Shown here in pieces: positions 28,372-36,311 of a stretch of 64,000 nt of DNA. Both the position numbers and the translations under genes were made by a program. The notes beneath the pieces are model-generated. The model was not told the DNA's origin. It made no database searches and saw only the letters and a list, made by a program, of their open reading frames with translations. The stretch covers positions 62,001 to 126,000 of the forward strand of contig NZ_BJUY01000003.1 of NCBI RefSeq assembly GCF_007988865.1, read 5' to 3'. Source of the stretch: Alkalibacterium kapii (GTDB lineage Bacteria; Bacillota; Bacilli; Lactobacillales; Carnobacteriaceae_A). Each line of letters begins with the position of its first letter. The stretch's first letter is position 1.

Positions 28372-29296
28372 CTTGTAAGTTCTCCTCTCCTGCAGCTACC
28401 GTTTTCTTGCGGTCATAAAAATCCATAAAGTAATCTTCCAGTATGAATTTGATTTCTGAAATAAATTTGAGCTTTACTTCACTTAATTCTATAAATAATT
28501 GCTGCATCTTCTGATCCGTTAAACTTAATTTAACTTGATTTTGTTCGGGTCGTTTGACTGACAGAGTAAAGGCCGTATTTTCTATAAACGTTTGGTAATC
28601 TTTGAAACTATCAAACTCAATTTTAAAAGATTTGTTCTTATTCTGTTTCAATGCCAACGCTTCAACTGTCGAAACCACTACGCCATCTTTGATTATCGCG
28701 ATCCGATCACACGTCGCCTCAACTTCTGTAAAGATATGACTGGACAGTAGAATTGTTTTTCCTTCCGCTTTCTCTTTCAAGGTAAATTGAATAAATCGTT
28801 CCTGCATGACAGGGTCTAGGCCTGAAGTGGGTTCATCTAAAATCAAAATACGAGGGCTATGCATAAAAGCAGTAACTACCGCTAATTTTCTTTTCATTCC
28901 TAGACTCATTTCTTTGATCTTCTTTGAACTGTCTACTTCGAATATTTTCTTAAGCTCTTTTATCCTTGTCATGTCAGTCAGCTGTCTTTCCTTTGCCATG
29001 TATTCAATAAACTGATCCCCCGTCATTCCTTTTGGAAAAGCCAGTTCACCGGGTAAGTAACCTACATCGTGTTTGATGTTAGCAGCTGATTTCCAGCTGT
29101 TTTTACCATTAATAGATAATTCTCCATCATCAAGTTTTGAAAAACCCATAAGATGCCTTATAGTTGTAGATTTTCCAGCACCATTCGGCCCTAAAAATCC
29201 AAAAGCTTCACCCTTTAATACTTCAAAGGAAACATCAAATATTCCACGTCCATGTCCATAATCTTTTGTTGCATGGTTTACCTTTATGACAGTCAT
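28358..29296 (-). CDS. ABC transporter ATPase (first of pair)
   Basis: 312-residue ABC ATPase: Walker A GPNGAGKST, signature MSLGMKRK, Walker B ILILDEPTSGLDP. It shares the DYGHGRGIFDVSF-type opening with the second ATPase (DYGKGQGIFDLTL), so the two arose by duplication. I start at ATG 29296 because GAAGG lies 7 bases upstream, rather than at an ATG 18 bases earlier. It is the first gene of the three-gene exporter operon, divergent from a TetR regulator. Confidence 0.88.
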   Translation of the reverse strand: MTVIKVNHATKDYGHGRGIFDVSFEVLKGEAFGFLGPNGAGKSTTIRHLMGFSKLDDGELSINGKNSWKSAANIKHDVGYLPGELAFPKGMTGDQFIEYMAKERQLTDMTRIKELKKIFEVDSSKKIKEMSLGMKRKLAVVTAFMHSPRILILDEPTSGLDPVMQERFIQFTLKEKAEGKTILLSSHIFTEVEATCDRIAIIKDGVVVSTVEALALKQNKNKSFKIEFDSFKDYQTFIENTAFTLSVKRPEQNQVKLSLTDQKMQQLFIELSEVKLKFISEIKFILEDYFMDFYDRKKTVAAGEENLQDGLH

Positions 29297-29483
29297 AACT
29301 ACGCCTTCTTTCATTATAAATTATAAGTATTAGTAAATTGTTTTTGTTTTTTAATTAACATCTGTTATATTTGTAACACTACCTGAAAGACCCATACGAA
29401 CAAGAGACATTATTTTATATCTGATAATTAATTAACTTTTTCAGATAATATGTTCATTAAAATAACGGGAGATGACTTATATA

Positions 29484-30056
29484 ATGGAGACATTAGATTT
29501 AAGAGTGCAAAAAACCTACCGCTCTCTTATTCATGCTTTCGAAGAGTTATTGAATAAGAAAGAATTCGAAAATATACTAGTTACAGAATTATGTGATGCC
29601 GCTATGATCCGACGCCCTACCTTTTACAGTCATTTTTTAGACAAGTATGATTTTCTCACTTTCTTTATTAGACATAAAATGAACCTGATTTTCGATAACG
29701 TCTTTAAGGACTTAAATCAAAAGTCAGAAGATAAGGCTTATCAGTTCTTTATTCTAGTTTTCAAACAACTTCTGAAACAGCCGGATAATTTACTGGAACT
29801 CATTTTCAGTGTGCAAATCAAGTCTGATATCATAACAGAGTTGAAAGGCATTCAGGAATACGGGCAAAGCATGTTGAAGAAACATGTGAATACAGGGAAA
29901 AACTACGGTAATGCCATTATTGTCAATGAATATAAAAGCCAAATCGTTATGGGAATAACGATTAAATCAGTCTACTGGTACAAAATTAATAAAAACAATA
30001 TCAGTAAAGAAGAAATGATCAGTCTTTACGAAGAGACATTAGAGAAGTTATGGTGA
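29484..30056 (+). CDS. TetR-family regulator of the ABC-2 exporter
   Basis: 190 residues with a TetR helix-turn-helix (LRVQKTYRSLIHAFEELLNK, then RRPTFYSHFLDKYDFLTFFI) and a C-terminal domain of the type found in DhaS-like regulators. I prefer ATG 29484 (METLDLRVQ), about 12 bases after GGGAG; an ATG at 29472 directly abuts the GGGAG. It is divergent from the exporter operon, with a 187-bp shared region, and probably represses it. The inducer is unknown. Confidence 0.8.
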   Translation: METLDLRVQKTYRSLIHAFEELLNKKEFENILVTELCDAAMIRRPTFYSHFLDKYDFLTFFIRHKMNLIFDNVFKDLNQKSEDKAYQFFILVFKQLLKQPDNLLELIFSVQIKSDIITELKGIQEYGQSMLKKHVNTGKNYGNAIIVNEYKSQIVMGITIKSVYWYKINKNNISKEEMISLYEETLEKLW

Positions 30057-30096
30057 AACAAACGATTCTAAAGTCTACACTCACCTATCCAACTAT

Positions 30097-30141
30097 AAAA
30101 AACCCGTCTAGAGTAAGGTTTGATATCTTACTCTAGACGGG
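30097..30141. terminator. Terminator of treC, probably bidirectional
   Basis: CCCGTCTAGAGTAAG (30103-30117) pairs perfectly with CTTACTCTAGACGGG (30127-30141). The minus strand continues with a T6 run, so it is strongest for treC; on plus a TTTTT lies a few bases further. Confidence 0.88.
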
Positions 30142-30177
30142 GTCCGCAGTTTTTATGTTTTATTCAGGAAGTGTCCA

Positions 30178-31830
30178 TTACTTTATTAAAAAGGCAGCCG
30201 TCTCATAGGGCCCCATCACAAACTCTTTTTCAAGCTCCCTGTCTCCTCTGTTGCCTATCACATAGCTGCTCTCTCCTTCTAGAAGTTCGTCCGGCAGGGT
30301 TATTTTATCTTCATCTGAGTAAAAATGGTTTAAGACAAGCAGTTTCTGATTTTCGTGTTCTCTTACATAAGCATAGATGCTTGGATGATCTAATGCGATG
30401 GCTTTATAATTTCCTTCTTGAATAATCGCCATCTCTTTGCGTAAACGGATCAGTTCTTTGTAGTAAGAACGTATCTTTTCACTCTCTTTTGAACTCTCTG
30501 TATTGATTTTCTTGTAATTATCTGCCACTTTTAACCAAGGTTCTCCTTCAGTAAAGCCGGCATGTTCTGACTCATTCCACTGCATCGGTGTTCTAGCATT
30601 ATCACGTGATTTATCTCTGATGATTTCAAGTGCTTTTTCATCGGACGCACCTGCTTCTTTCAGTTCAATAAACGCATTATGTGTTTCAATATCTTTGTAA
30701 TCATTCAATTCAGAATAGTCTGGATTTGTCATTCCGATTTCTTCACCCTGGTAAATAAACGGCGTACCACGCAGGAGGTGGACAGTCTGCGCCAGCATAG
30801 TCGCTGTTTTAACTGGATAGTTTTTCACATCACCAAAGCGGTTATTTGCCCGTGGCTGATCGTGATTGTTCCAGAACAGAGCGTTCCAGCCACCACCTGC
30901 CGCCATTCCAGCCTGCCACTCGTCCAAGATTTGTTTCAACTTGATAAAGTCAAAAGGCATCGTGGTCCATTTTTCCCCATCTTTATAATCCACTTTCAAA
31001 TGGTGAAAGCTGAAGATCATGGACAACTCATTCGAGTCGGGATTAGAATATTTTATGCCGTTTTCAACTGTAGTCGAACTCATCTCTCCCACCGTTACAA
31101 TGTCATCGTAGCGTCCAAAGGTCTCTCTGTTCAGTTCTTTGATATATTCGTGAACGATCGGGGTATCGGTATAATGGGATTTGCCAACGCCATCCTCTGC
31201 ATCCTTCAGTTCTTCCGCTTTTCCGATAACATTGATCACGTCAAAACGGAAACCCTTGACTCCTTTTTCCAGCCAGAAGTTGACCACTTTATAAAGCTCT
31301 TTACGTACTTCAGGGTTACGCCAGTTCAAATCTGCCTGTGTCACGTCATATAGATGCAGATAATACTTATCTGTATCGCCGAATTTAGACCAGGCCGGTC
31401 CGCCGAATTTAGATTCCCAATTCGTCGGCAGACTCCCATCTTTCTGTGCGTCTCTTAAAATATAAAAATCCTGATATTTCTTGTCACCCGCTAGAGCTTT
31501 TTGAAACCATTCATGCTCTGTTGACGTATGGTTTAAAACCATGTCCAGCATCAATCCGATCTCGAGTTTATCTGATTCTTCAACCAGTCTGTCGAAATCA
31601 TCCCATGTCCCGAACAATGGATCGATTGATGTGTAATCTTCTATATCATAACCGTTGTCGTTCTGCGGAGATTTATAAAAAGGATTTAACCAGATCATAT
31701 CTGCGCCTAAATCTTTTATATAAGGCAGTTTTTCTATAACGCCATTCAAATCGCCTATACCGTTTCCCGTTGTATCTTTAAAAGACTTGGGATAGGCTTG
31801 ATAAATCACCTTATCGTGAAAGTTCTGCAT
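30178..31830 (-). CDS. treC: Trehalose-6-phosphate hydrolase (GH13)
   Basis: Splits imported trehalose-6-phosphate into glucose and glucose-6-phosphate. 550 residues with the GH13 barrel: nucleophile Asp197 in GFRFDVINVI, acid/base Glu249 in VGEMSS, and NNHDQPR for the third carboxylate. The DMVLNHTSTEHEWF segment is the phosphotrehalase form. I start at ATG 31830 with AAAGGA 8 bases upstream; upstream in-frame codons to 31914 lack a ribosome site. It lies downstream of treB in one operon. A gap of 137 bp with a CCAGT/ACTGG hairpin separates them. Confidence 0.92.
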   Translation of the reverse strand: MQNFHDKVIYQAYPKSFKDTTGNGIGDLNGVIEKLPYIKDLGADMIWLNPFYKSPQNDNGYDIEDYTSIDPLFGTWDDFDRLVEESDKLEIGLMLDMVLNHTSTEHEWFQKALAGDKKYQDFYILRDAQKDGSLPTNWESKFGGPAWSKFGDTDKYYLHLYDVTQADLNWRNPEVRKELYKVVNFWLEKGVKGFRFDVINVIGKAEELKDAEDGVGKSHYTDTPIVHEYIKELNRETFGRYDDIVTVGEMSSTTVENGIKYSNPDSNELSMIFSFHHLKVDYKDGEKWTTMPFDFIKLKQILDEWQAGMAAGGGWNALFWNNHDQPRANNRFGDVKNYPVKTATMLAQTVHLLRGTPFIYQGEEIGMTNPDYSELNDYKDIETHNAFIELKEAGASDEKALEIIRDKSRDNARTPMQWNESEHAGFTEGEPWLKVADNYKKINTESSKESEKIRSYYKELIRLRKEMAIIQEGNYKAIALDHPSIYAYVREHENQKLLVLNHFYSDEDKITLPDELLEGESSYVIGNRGDRELEKEFVMGPYETAAFLIK

Positions 31831-31967
31831 TGTATTCGTCCTTTCTCTCTTTAAGAAAAAAGGATACTTCTTTAAATGAATATGCTCCAGTAAATTCACT
31901 GGAACCCAACTCATTTATTGAAAATATCCTCTCTCCCTGAAAGTAATCATATTGATTTATAAAATTA

Positions 31968-33476
31968 TTAATTTCCTAGTTTTGGAATTGGTAAGTGATC
32001 ATTTTCCCATTTAGTCATGATACCTTTTTTCTCAAAGATGATAACGAGTATGAAAGGAACAGCAATAGCGATTGCCATAGATATCAAGAAGCCGATCCAA
32101 AATTCAGGAATAATAGAAAGAATTCCCGGAAGTCCTCCGACACCGATATTAAAGGATGCCACATTTAGTGCTACCGATGTCATACCTGCGAAGGCTGAGC
32201 CGATCATGCCTGCTACAAATGGATAAACAAATTTGATGTTGATACCAAAGAGTGCCGGTTCGGTAACTCCAAGATAAGCTGAGATCATTGCCGGAATAGA
32301 GATCTGCTGTTCTTTATCATTTCCTCGGTGCATCCAGATAATACCTAATACAGCTGAACCTTGAGCAATGTTTGACAAAGCAATCATTGGCCAGAGAATC
32401 GTCTGTTCATATTCAGCAACAAGCTGCAAGTCTATCGCATTGGTCATGTGGTGTAGTCCAGTAATGACTAGTGGTGCATAAAGTCCGCCAAAGACAAAAC
32501 CAAAGACCCAGTTGAATGTTCCTGTCAGTCCCCATTGAACGACTTGTGATAACCAGATACCCAGCTGCCAGCCAATCGGTCCAATAATAGCATGGGCCAC
32601 AAAGACTGTTGGAATCAATGCGAACAGCGGAACAAAAATCATGGATATGGCCTCAGGTATCACACGTCTCAGCCATTTTTCAAGATAGACGAGCAAGAAT
32701 CCTGCAAGCATCGCTGGAATAACTTGAGCCTGATATCCGATCATGTCTAACTGGAAAAAGCCAAAGTCCCATTGATTAACGTCGCCTGCTAAAATATCTG
32801 TAACACCATATGCATTCATTAACTGTGGTGAGACTAAGGTAATACCTAATACAATACCTAAAATCTGAGTGGTTCCCATCTTACGCGTGACACTCCACGT
32901 GATGCCGACAGGCAGGAAGTGGAAAATCGCTTCTCCTGGAAGCCACAAGAAAGCATTGACCCCGCTCCAGAACTGGGAAACATCAACGATCGTATTATAG
33001 ATCGGCTCTCCTGCAGTTGTGAATGCTGCCTGGCCATCCACCATTGCTTGTCCTAAAGCTGCGAACTGGACTTGTTCCAAGACGTTTCTAAATCCTAAAA
33101 TCAGACCGCCGATAATAATTGCCGGAATAAGTGGGGTGAATATTTCTGCCAAAGCTGCCATGACCCGTTGTAAGCTGTTCATGTTTTGCTTGCCGGCACT
33201 CTTCACATCATCTTTACTTACACCTTCAAGTCCTGATATTTCTGAAAATTCATTATAAAAGTCTGCTACTCGATTACCAATAATAACCTGAAACTGACCT
33301 GCCTGTGTAAATGTTCCCTTAACAGAAGGGATCTCTTCGATCCTTTCTTTGTTTGCAATAGATGGGTCATCCAGGACAAAACGCATCCGCGTCGCGCAGT
33401 GAGTGACCGCGTTGACATTATCCTTGCCGCCGATCGCATCCAGCAGTTCTTTGGAATCTTGTTTGAAATCTGCCAC
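31968..33476 (-). CDS. treB: PTS trehalose-specific EIIBC
   Basis: Imports trehalose and phosphorylates it. 502 residues: an EIIB domain with phospho-Cys27 in VTHCATRMR, then a long EIIC membrane domain (about residues 105-480) with GLHHMTNAID near the substrate site. There is no EIIA domain, so it depends on a glucose-type EIIA encoded elsewhere. The start is GTG 33476 with AGGAGG 8 bases upstream. A TreR-like operator and a cre-like site sit over its promoter. Confidence 0.92.
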   Translation of the reverse strand: MADFKQDSKELLDAIGGKDNVNAVTHCATRMRFVLDDPSIANKERIEEIPSVKGTFTQAGQFQVIIGNRVADFYNEFSEISGLEGVSKDDVKSAGKQNMNSLQRVMAALAEIFTPLIPAIIIGGLILGFRNVLEQVQFAALGQAMVDGQAAFTTAGEPIYNTIVDVSQFWSGVNAFLWLPGEAIFHFLPVGITWSVTRKMGTTQILGIVLGITLVSPQLMNAYGVTDILAGDVNQWDFGFFQLDMIGYQAQVIPAMLAGFLLVYLEKWLRRVIPEAISMIFVPLFALIPTVFVAHAIIGPIGWQLGIWLSQVVQWGLTGTFNWVFGFVFGGLYAPLVITGLHHMTNAIDLQLVAEYEQTILWPMIALSNIAQGSAVLGIIWMHRGNDKEQQISIPAMISAYLGVTEPALFGINIKFVYPFVAGMIGSAFAGMTSVALNVASFNIGVGGLPGILSIIPEFWIGFLISMAIAIAVPFILVIIFEKKGIMTKWENDHLPIPKLGN

Positions 33477-33496
33477 AACTATTTCCTCCTCTTAAC

Positions 33497-33514
33497 AACT
33501 TGTCTATACAAGTT
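33497..33514. promoter_or_regulatory. TreR-like operator of treBC
   Basis: The perfect palindrome AACTTGTCTATACAAGTT, apart from its central CTAT, resembles the Bacillus TreR box (TTGTATATACAA). It lies between the treB -10 and the ribosome site, so a bound repressor would block transcription. Confidence 0.7.
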
Positions 33515-33525
33515 TTAGTGAGTTA

Positions 33526-33564
33526 ACTATAATATAATTCAAAATAAAATGCAAGCGTTTTTTT
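33526..33564 (-). promoter_or_regulatory. treB promoter with overlapping cre-like site
   Basis: On the minus strand TTGCAT (33554-33549) and TATAGT (33531-33526) are 17 bp apart. ATGCAAGCGTTTTTTT (33549-33564) matches the CcpA consensus at 13 of 15 positions and overlaps the -35, fitting catabolite repression. Confidence 0.6.
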
Positions 33565-33855
33565 TATTGATTCAAAAAGATAATGCAATTGAGTGTTAAA
33601 CGTCAAAATAATGGTTCGCAATATTAAATTTATTGAGTTGAATGCGTAAAATCAGGAACATTCATTTTAGCGAGTCTAGTTAAAAATCTGATATTAACGA
33701 TGTTAATTTAATTAGTACAAAAATTTCGAGGTTATTTTTATTAAAGCAATCAACAACGCACCTTTACAAAAACAAGATATTTTCTTGTCTGGGTTGACAC
33801 GCTAATAGTGTCACATAAAAAGCGAATACTAACAGGAATACAATAGTTTTGATAG

Positions 33856-33896
33856 AAGAAGGTCAGTGCCACGATGTTCGTGGCACTGACCTTCTT
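33856..33896. terminator. 19-bp perfect hairpin in treB-glpK gap
   Basis: AAGAAGGTCAGTGCCACGA (33856-33874) is an exact complement of 33878-33896, with a 3-base loop. The plus side is followed by TTTAT and pyrimidines, the minus side by TTCTAT. It most likely ends the glpK-like transcript. The 563-bp gap also holds a TTGACAC/GTGTCA inverted pair (33794-33813) but no gene. Confidence 0.6.
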
Positions 33897-34039
33897 TTAT
33901 TTCATCTTTCTCTCCTCTAGCTCCATCAGAATACTTAAAGCAACTTTGATCTATTAGGAGTTTAGTTCTAATCGCTGTTTTAATGCATTTTTCAATCATA
34001 TGAATTTCATGGGATTTATATTTAAACATTGTGTTGAAA

Positions 34040-35545
34040 CTAATCTGTATTCAATCCAGAATAATAGCGTATTGTTTCGAGCGCATTATGCCAGCCTTTT
34101 AATTTTCTCAGGCGTTTTGATTTTAACATATTCGGTTTAAACACTTCACTTTCAGAAACTAAGGCAGTTAATTCATCCAAGTCTTTCCAGTAGCCTACAG
34201 TTAATCCCGCTAAATATGCGGCACCCAAACCAGTTGTTTCCAAGCGTTCAACGCGTGTTACTGTCTTGTCGAGTATATCTGCTTGAAACTGGATCAAGAA
34301 ATTACTTTGCGCAGCACCTCCATCAACACGTAAAATATCAAGTTCAATGCCTGTATCTAATTCCATCAAAGCAATAATATCCCTGACTTGATAAGCTATG
34401 GATTCAAAAGTAGCATATACCAGTTCTCTTTTTCCAGTATTCTCATCAATTCCTAAAATAGCTCCCCGAATATCGGGTTCCCAATATGGCGTGGCAATAC
34501 CACTGAAGGTTGGTAGAACATAGATTGGAGATTTTTCATCAGCTTCGAGCGCTAACGTTTCGGACTCTTCAATATCTTCAAATAACTCCAGACCATCTTT
34601 TAACCATTCAATGGCTCTACCAGAAATTAAAGCAGATCCTTCCAATGCATAACTAACTTCTTCTTCCGTAGAGTAAGCAATAGTTGTTAATAAACGATTA
34701 TCTGATAACTTTGCTTCAGTCCCCGTATTCATAACAATAAACGTCCCTTGTCCATACGTACTTTTGACTTGTCCCGATTGAAAAGCCAGTTGACCAAATA
34801 AAGAGGCCTGCTGGTTTCCAGCCACCCCAGTAATAGGGATAGCGATACCACCAAAACGTTCGGGTTCTGTCTCACCATAATAATAAGCACTAGGGTATAC
34901 ATTGGGCAGCATGACTTTCGGAATATCAAAGAGTTGCAGTAACGTTTCATCCCATTTTAAACTATGAATATTGAACAGCATGGTTCTAGATGCGTTGGTA
35001 TGGTCGGTGACATGCAGTTTTCCATTAGTTAACTTCCAAATCAGCCAACTGTCAATGGTTCCAAAAAGCAGGTTTCCTTTTTCAGCGTCTTTTTGAGCCC
35101 CTTCATGGTGATCAAGGATCCAACGTATTTTACTAGCCGAAAAATACGCACTCATAATAAGCCCCGTATTTTGATGTATATAGGCTTCGTTTTTATCAGA
35201 TTTTAGTTTATTGATAATTTCTAACGATTGATTTGAACTCCAAACGATTGCATTATATAGAGGTTCACCGGTAATTTTATTCCAAACTACTGTCGTTTCA
35301 CGTTGATTCGTTATGCCAAGTGCTTTGATTTGAGAATAAGTGATACCTGATTTTTTTATCACTTTGCCTATCACATTGCACACGCTTTTCCAAATAGTTT
35401 CTGGGTCGTGTTCTACCCAACCGTTTTCAGGAACGATTTGCTGGAATTTTTGACTCGCTGTTCCAATATAATTGCCTTTATTATCGATGATAAAGGCACG
35501 AGTCGTGGTTGTCCCTTGATCGATCGATAAAATATATTCTACCAT
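34040..35545 (-). CDS. GlpK-like FGGY kinase with altered active site
   Basis: 501 residues with the full FGGY fold and the GlpK opening SIDQGTTTTRAF. Glycerol contacts Arg82, Glu83, Trp102 and Tyr134 are present. The position of the catalytic-base Asp (GIAGDQQ in GlpK) is Asn244 (GVAGNQQ), the ATP loop YGTG is YGQG, and WQ(D/S)R is WSSNQ. Function may therefore be shifted, for example to dihydroxyacetone, which fits the glycerol dehydrogenase next door, or activity may be weak. It follows a DhaS-like TetR gene by 44 bp in the same direction. No glpO or glpF is adjacent. FGGY kinase is certain; substrate is inferred. Confidence 0.8.
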   Translation of the reverse strand: MVEYILSIDQGTTTTRAFIIDNKGNYIGTASQKFQQIVPENGWVEHDPETIWKSVCNVIGKVIKKSGITYSQIKALGITNQRETTVVWNKITGEPLYNAIVWSSNQSLEIINKLKSDKNEAYIHQNTGLIMSAYFSASKIRWILDHHEGAQKDAEKGNLLFGTIDSWLIWKLTNGKLHVTDHTNASRTMLFNIHSLKWDETLLQLFDIPKVMLPNVYPSAYYYGETEPERFGGIAIPITGVAGNQQASLFGQLAFQSGQVKSTYGQGTFIVMNTGTEAKLSDNRLLTTIAYSTEEEVSYALEGSALISGRAIEWLKDGLELFEDIEESETLALEADEKSPIYVLPTFSGIATPYWEPDIRGAILGIDENTGKRELVYATFESIAYQVRDIIALMELDTGIELDILRVDGGAAQSNFLIQFQADILDKTVTRVERLETTGLGAAYLAGLTVGYWKDLDELTALVSESEVFKPNMLKSKRLRKLKGWHNALETIRYYSGLNTD

Positions 35546-35589
35546 AGACTCATCACTTTCCTTTTTATATAGTAAATAGAATGATTTCT

Positions 35590-36141
35590 TTAATTGATGT
35601 TCGTTCGATACTTTACAAGCTGTACGAGCATTTTCTGATAATGTTGGCCACTGGGATTACAATTTTCTAATACCCAGTGATAAAGACTTTCAGATAGACC
35701 GTAACTATAAAAACTAATAGCAGTATGAATTATTTCTTCTTTTTCTGATGAAAGTGACTGTTTTTTAAAATAATCATCTATCACTTGCTTCGTCATTTTT
35801 TTTATAGAGTAGATAAAATACTCTTTGAAAGAATCCAATTTTTTATTAAGAAATATTTTTTTATAGTACGCTTTATTTTGTTCAAGATAAATTAACAGAT
35901 GCATCAAGAGATTTTCCCAATTTTCCCAAGTTATTATTGGTTGAACCTTTTCAAATAAATCATAATAAAAAATCCAAGTGACTAAGTCATATTTATCGTC
36001 AAAATAATCATAGAAAGTTTGACGTCTAAAATCAGCTTGTTTCATGATATCTGTTATAGAAATTTTATCTATTGCTTTCTTAGTTGTCAATTCCTGAAAA
36101 GCATCAGCAATCACTTTTTTCGTATCATTTTGTTGTTTCAC
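35590..36141 (-). CDS. DhaS-like TetR regulator
   Basis: 183 residues: TetR helix-turn-helix (KKVIADAFQELTTKKAID, then RRQTFYDYFDDKYDLVTWIF) and the C-terminal domain of the DhaS group, which in Lactococcus activates dihydroxyacetone kinase genes. I start at GTG 36141, 8 bases after AAGGGG; an ATG at 36222 is in frame but unsupported. It is the first gene of the operon with the FGGY kinase and divergent from gldA, so it is the likely regulator of both. Confidence 0.78.
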   Translation of the reverse strand: MKQQNDTKKVIADAFQELTTKKAIDKISITDIMKQADFRRQTFYDYFDDKYDLVTWIFYYDLFEKVQPIITWENWENLLMHLLIYLEQNKAYYKKIFLNKKLDSFKEYFIYSIKKMTKQVIDDYFKKQSLSSEKEEIIHTAISFYSYGLSESLYHWVLENCNPSGQHYQKMLVQLVKYRTNIN

Positions 36142-36212
36142 CTGTTTAGCCCCTTTCCTAAGAAATGATAATTGTCTAGTAACTAAGTATATGTTATCAG
36201 CATGATAAAGCC

Positions 36213-36242
36213 AAACGGACAAAGTTGTTTCATTGTCTGTTG
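36213..36242. promoter_or_regulatory. Candidate operator between the DhaS-like gene and gldA
   Basis: AACGGACAA and TTGTCTGTT form an imperfect inverted repeat with a spacer of about 10 bp in the shared control region. The size is typical of TetR-family operators. Binding is inferred. Confidence 0.4.
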
Positions 36243-36244
36243 AA

Positions 36245-36294
36245 TTGGTAACGCTTACTCGGTAAAGTTTGTTTAGTAATAGAAAACGCTTAAA
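36245..36294 (+). promoter_or_regulatory. Two cre-like sites before gldA
   Basis: TTGGTAACGCTTACT (36245-36259) and TAGAAAACGCTTAAA (36280-36294) each miss the CcpA consensus by two positions. Their position suggests carbon catabolite control of gldA. Confidence 0.5.
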
Positions 36295-36311
36295 TTATAG
36301 GAGGAAAAACA

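Noticed and set aside
33829-34029. 66-codon minus-strand frame after the glpK-like gene
   Set aside because: No ribosome site, spans the terminator hairpin, and no recognisable family.
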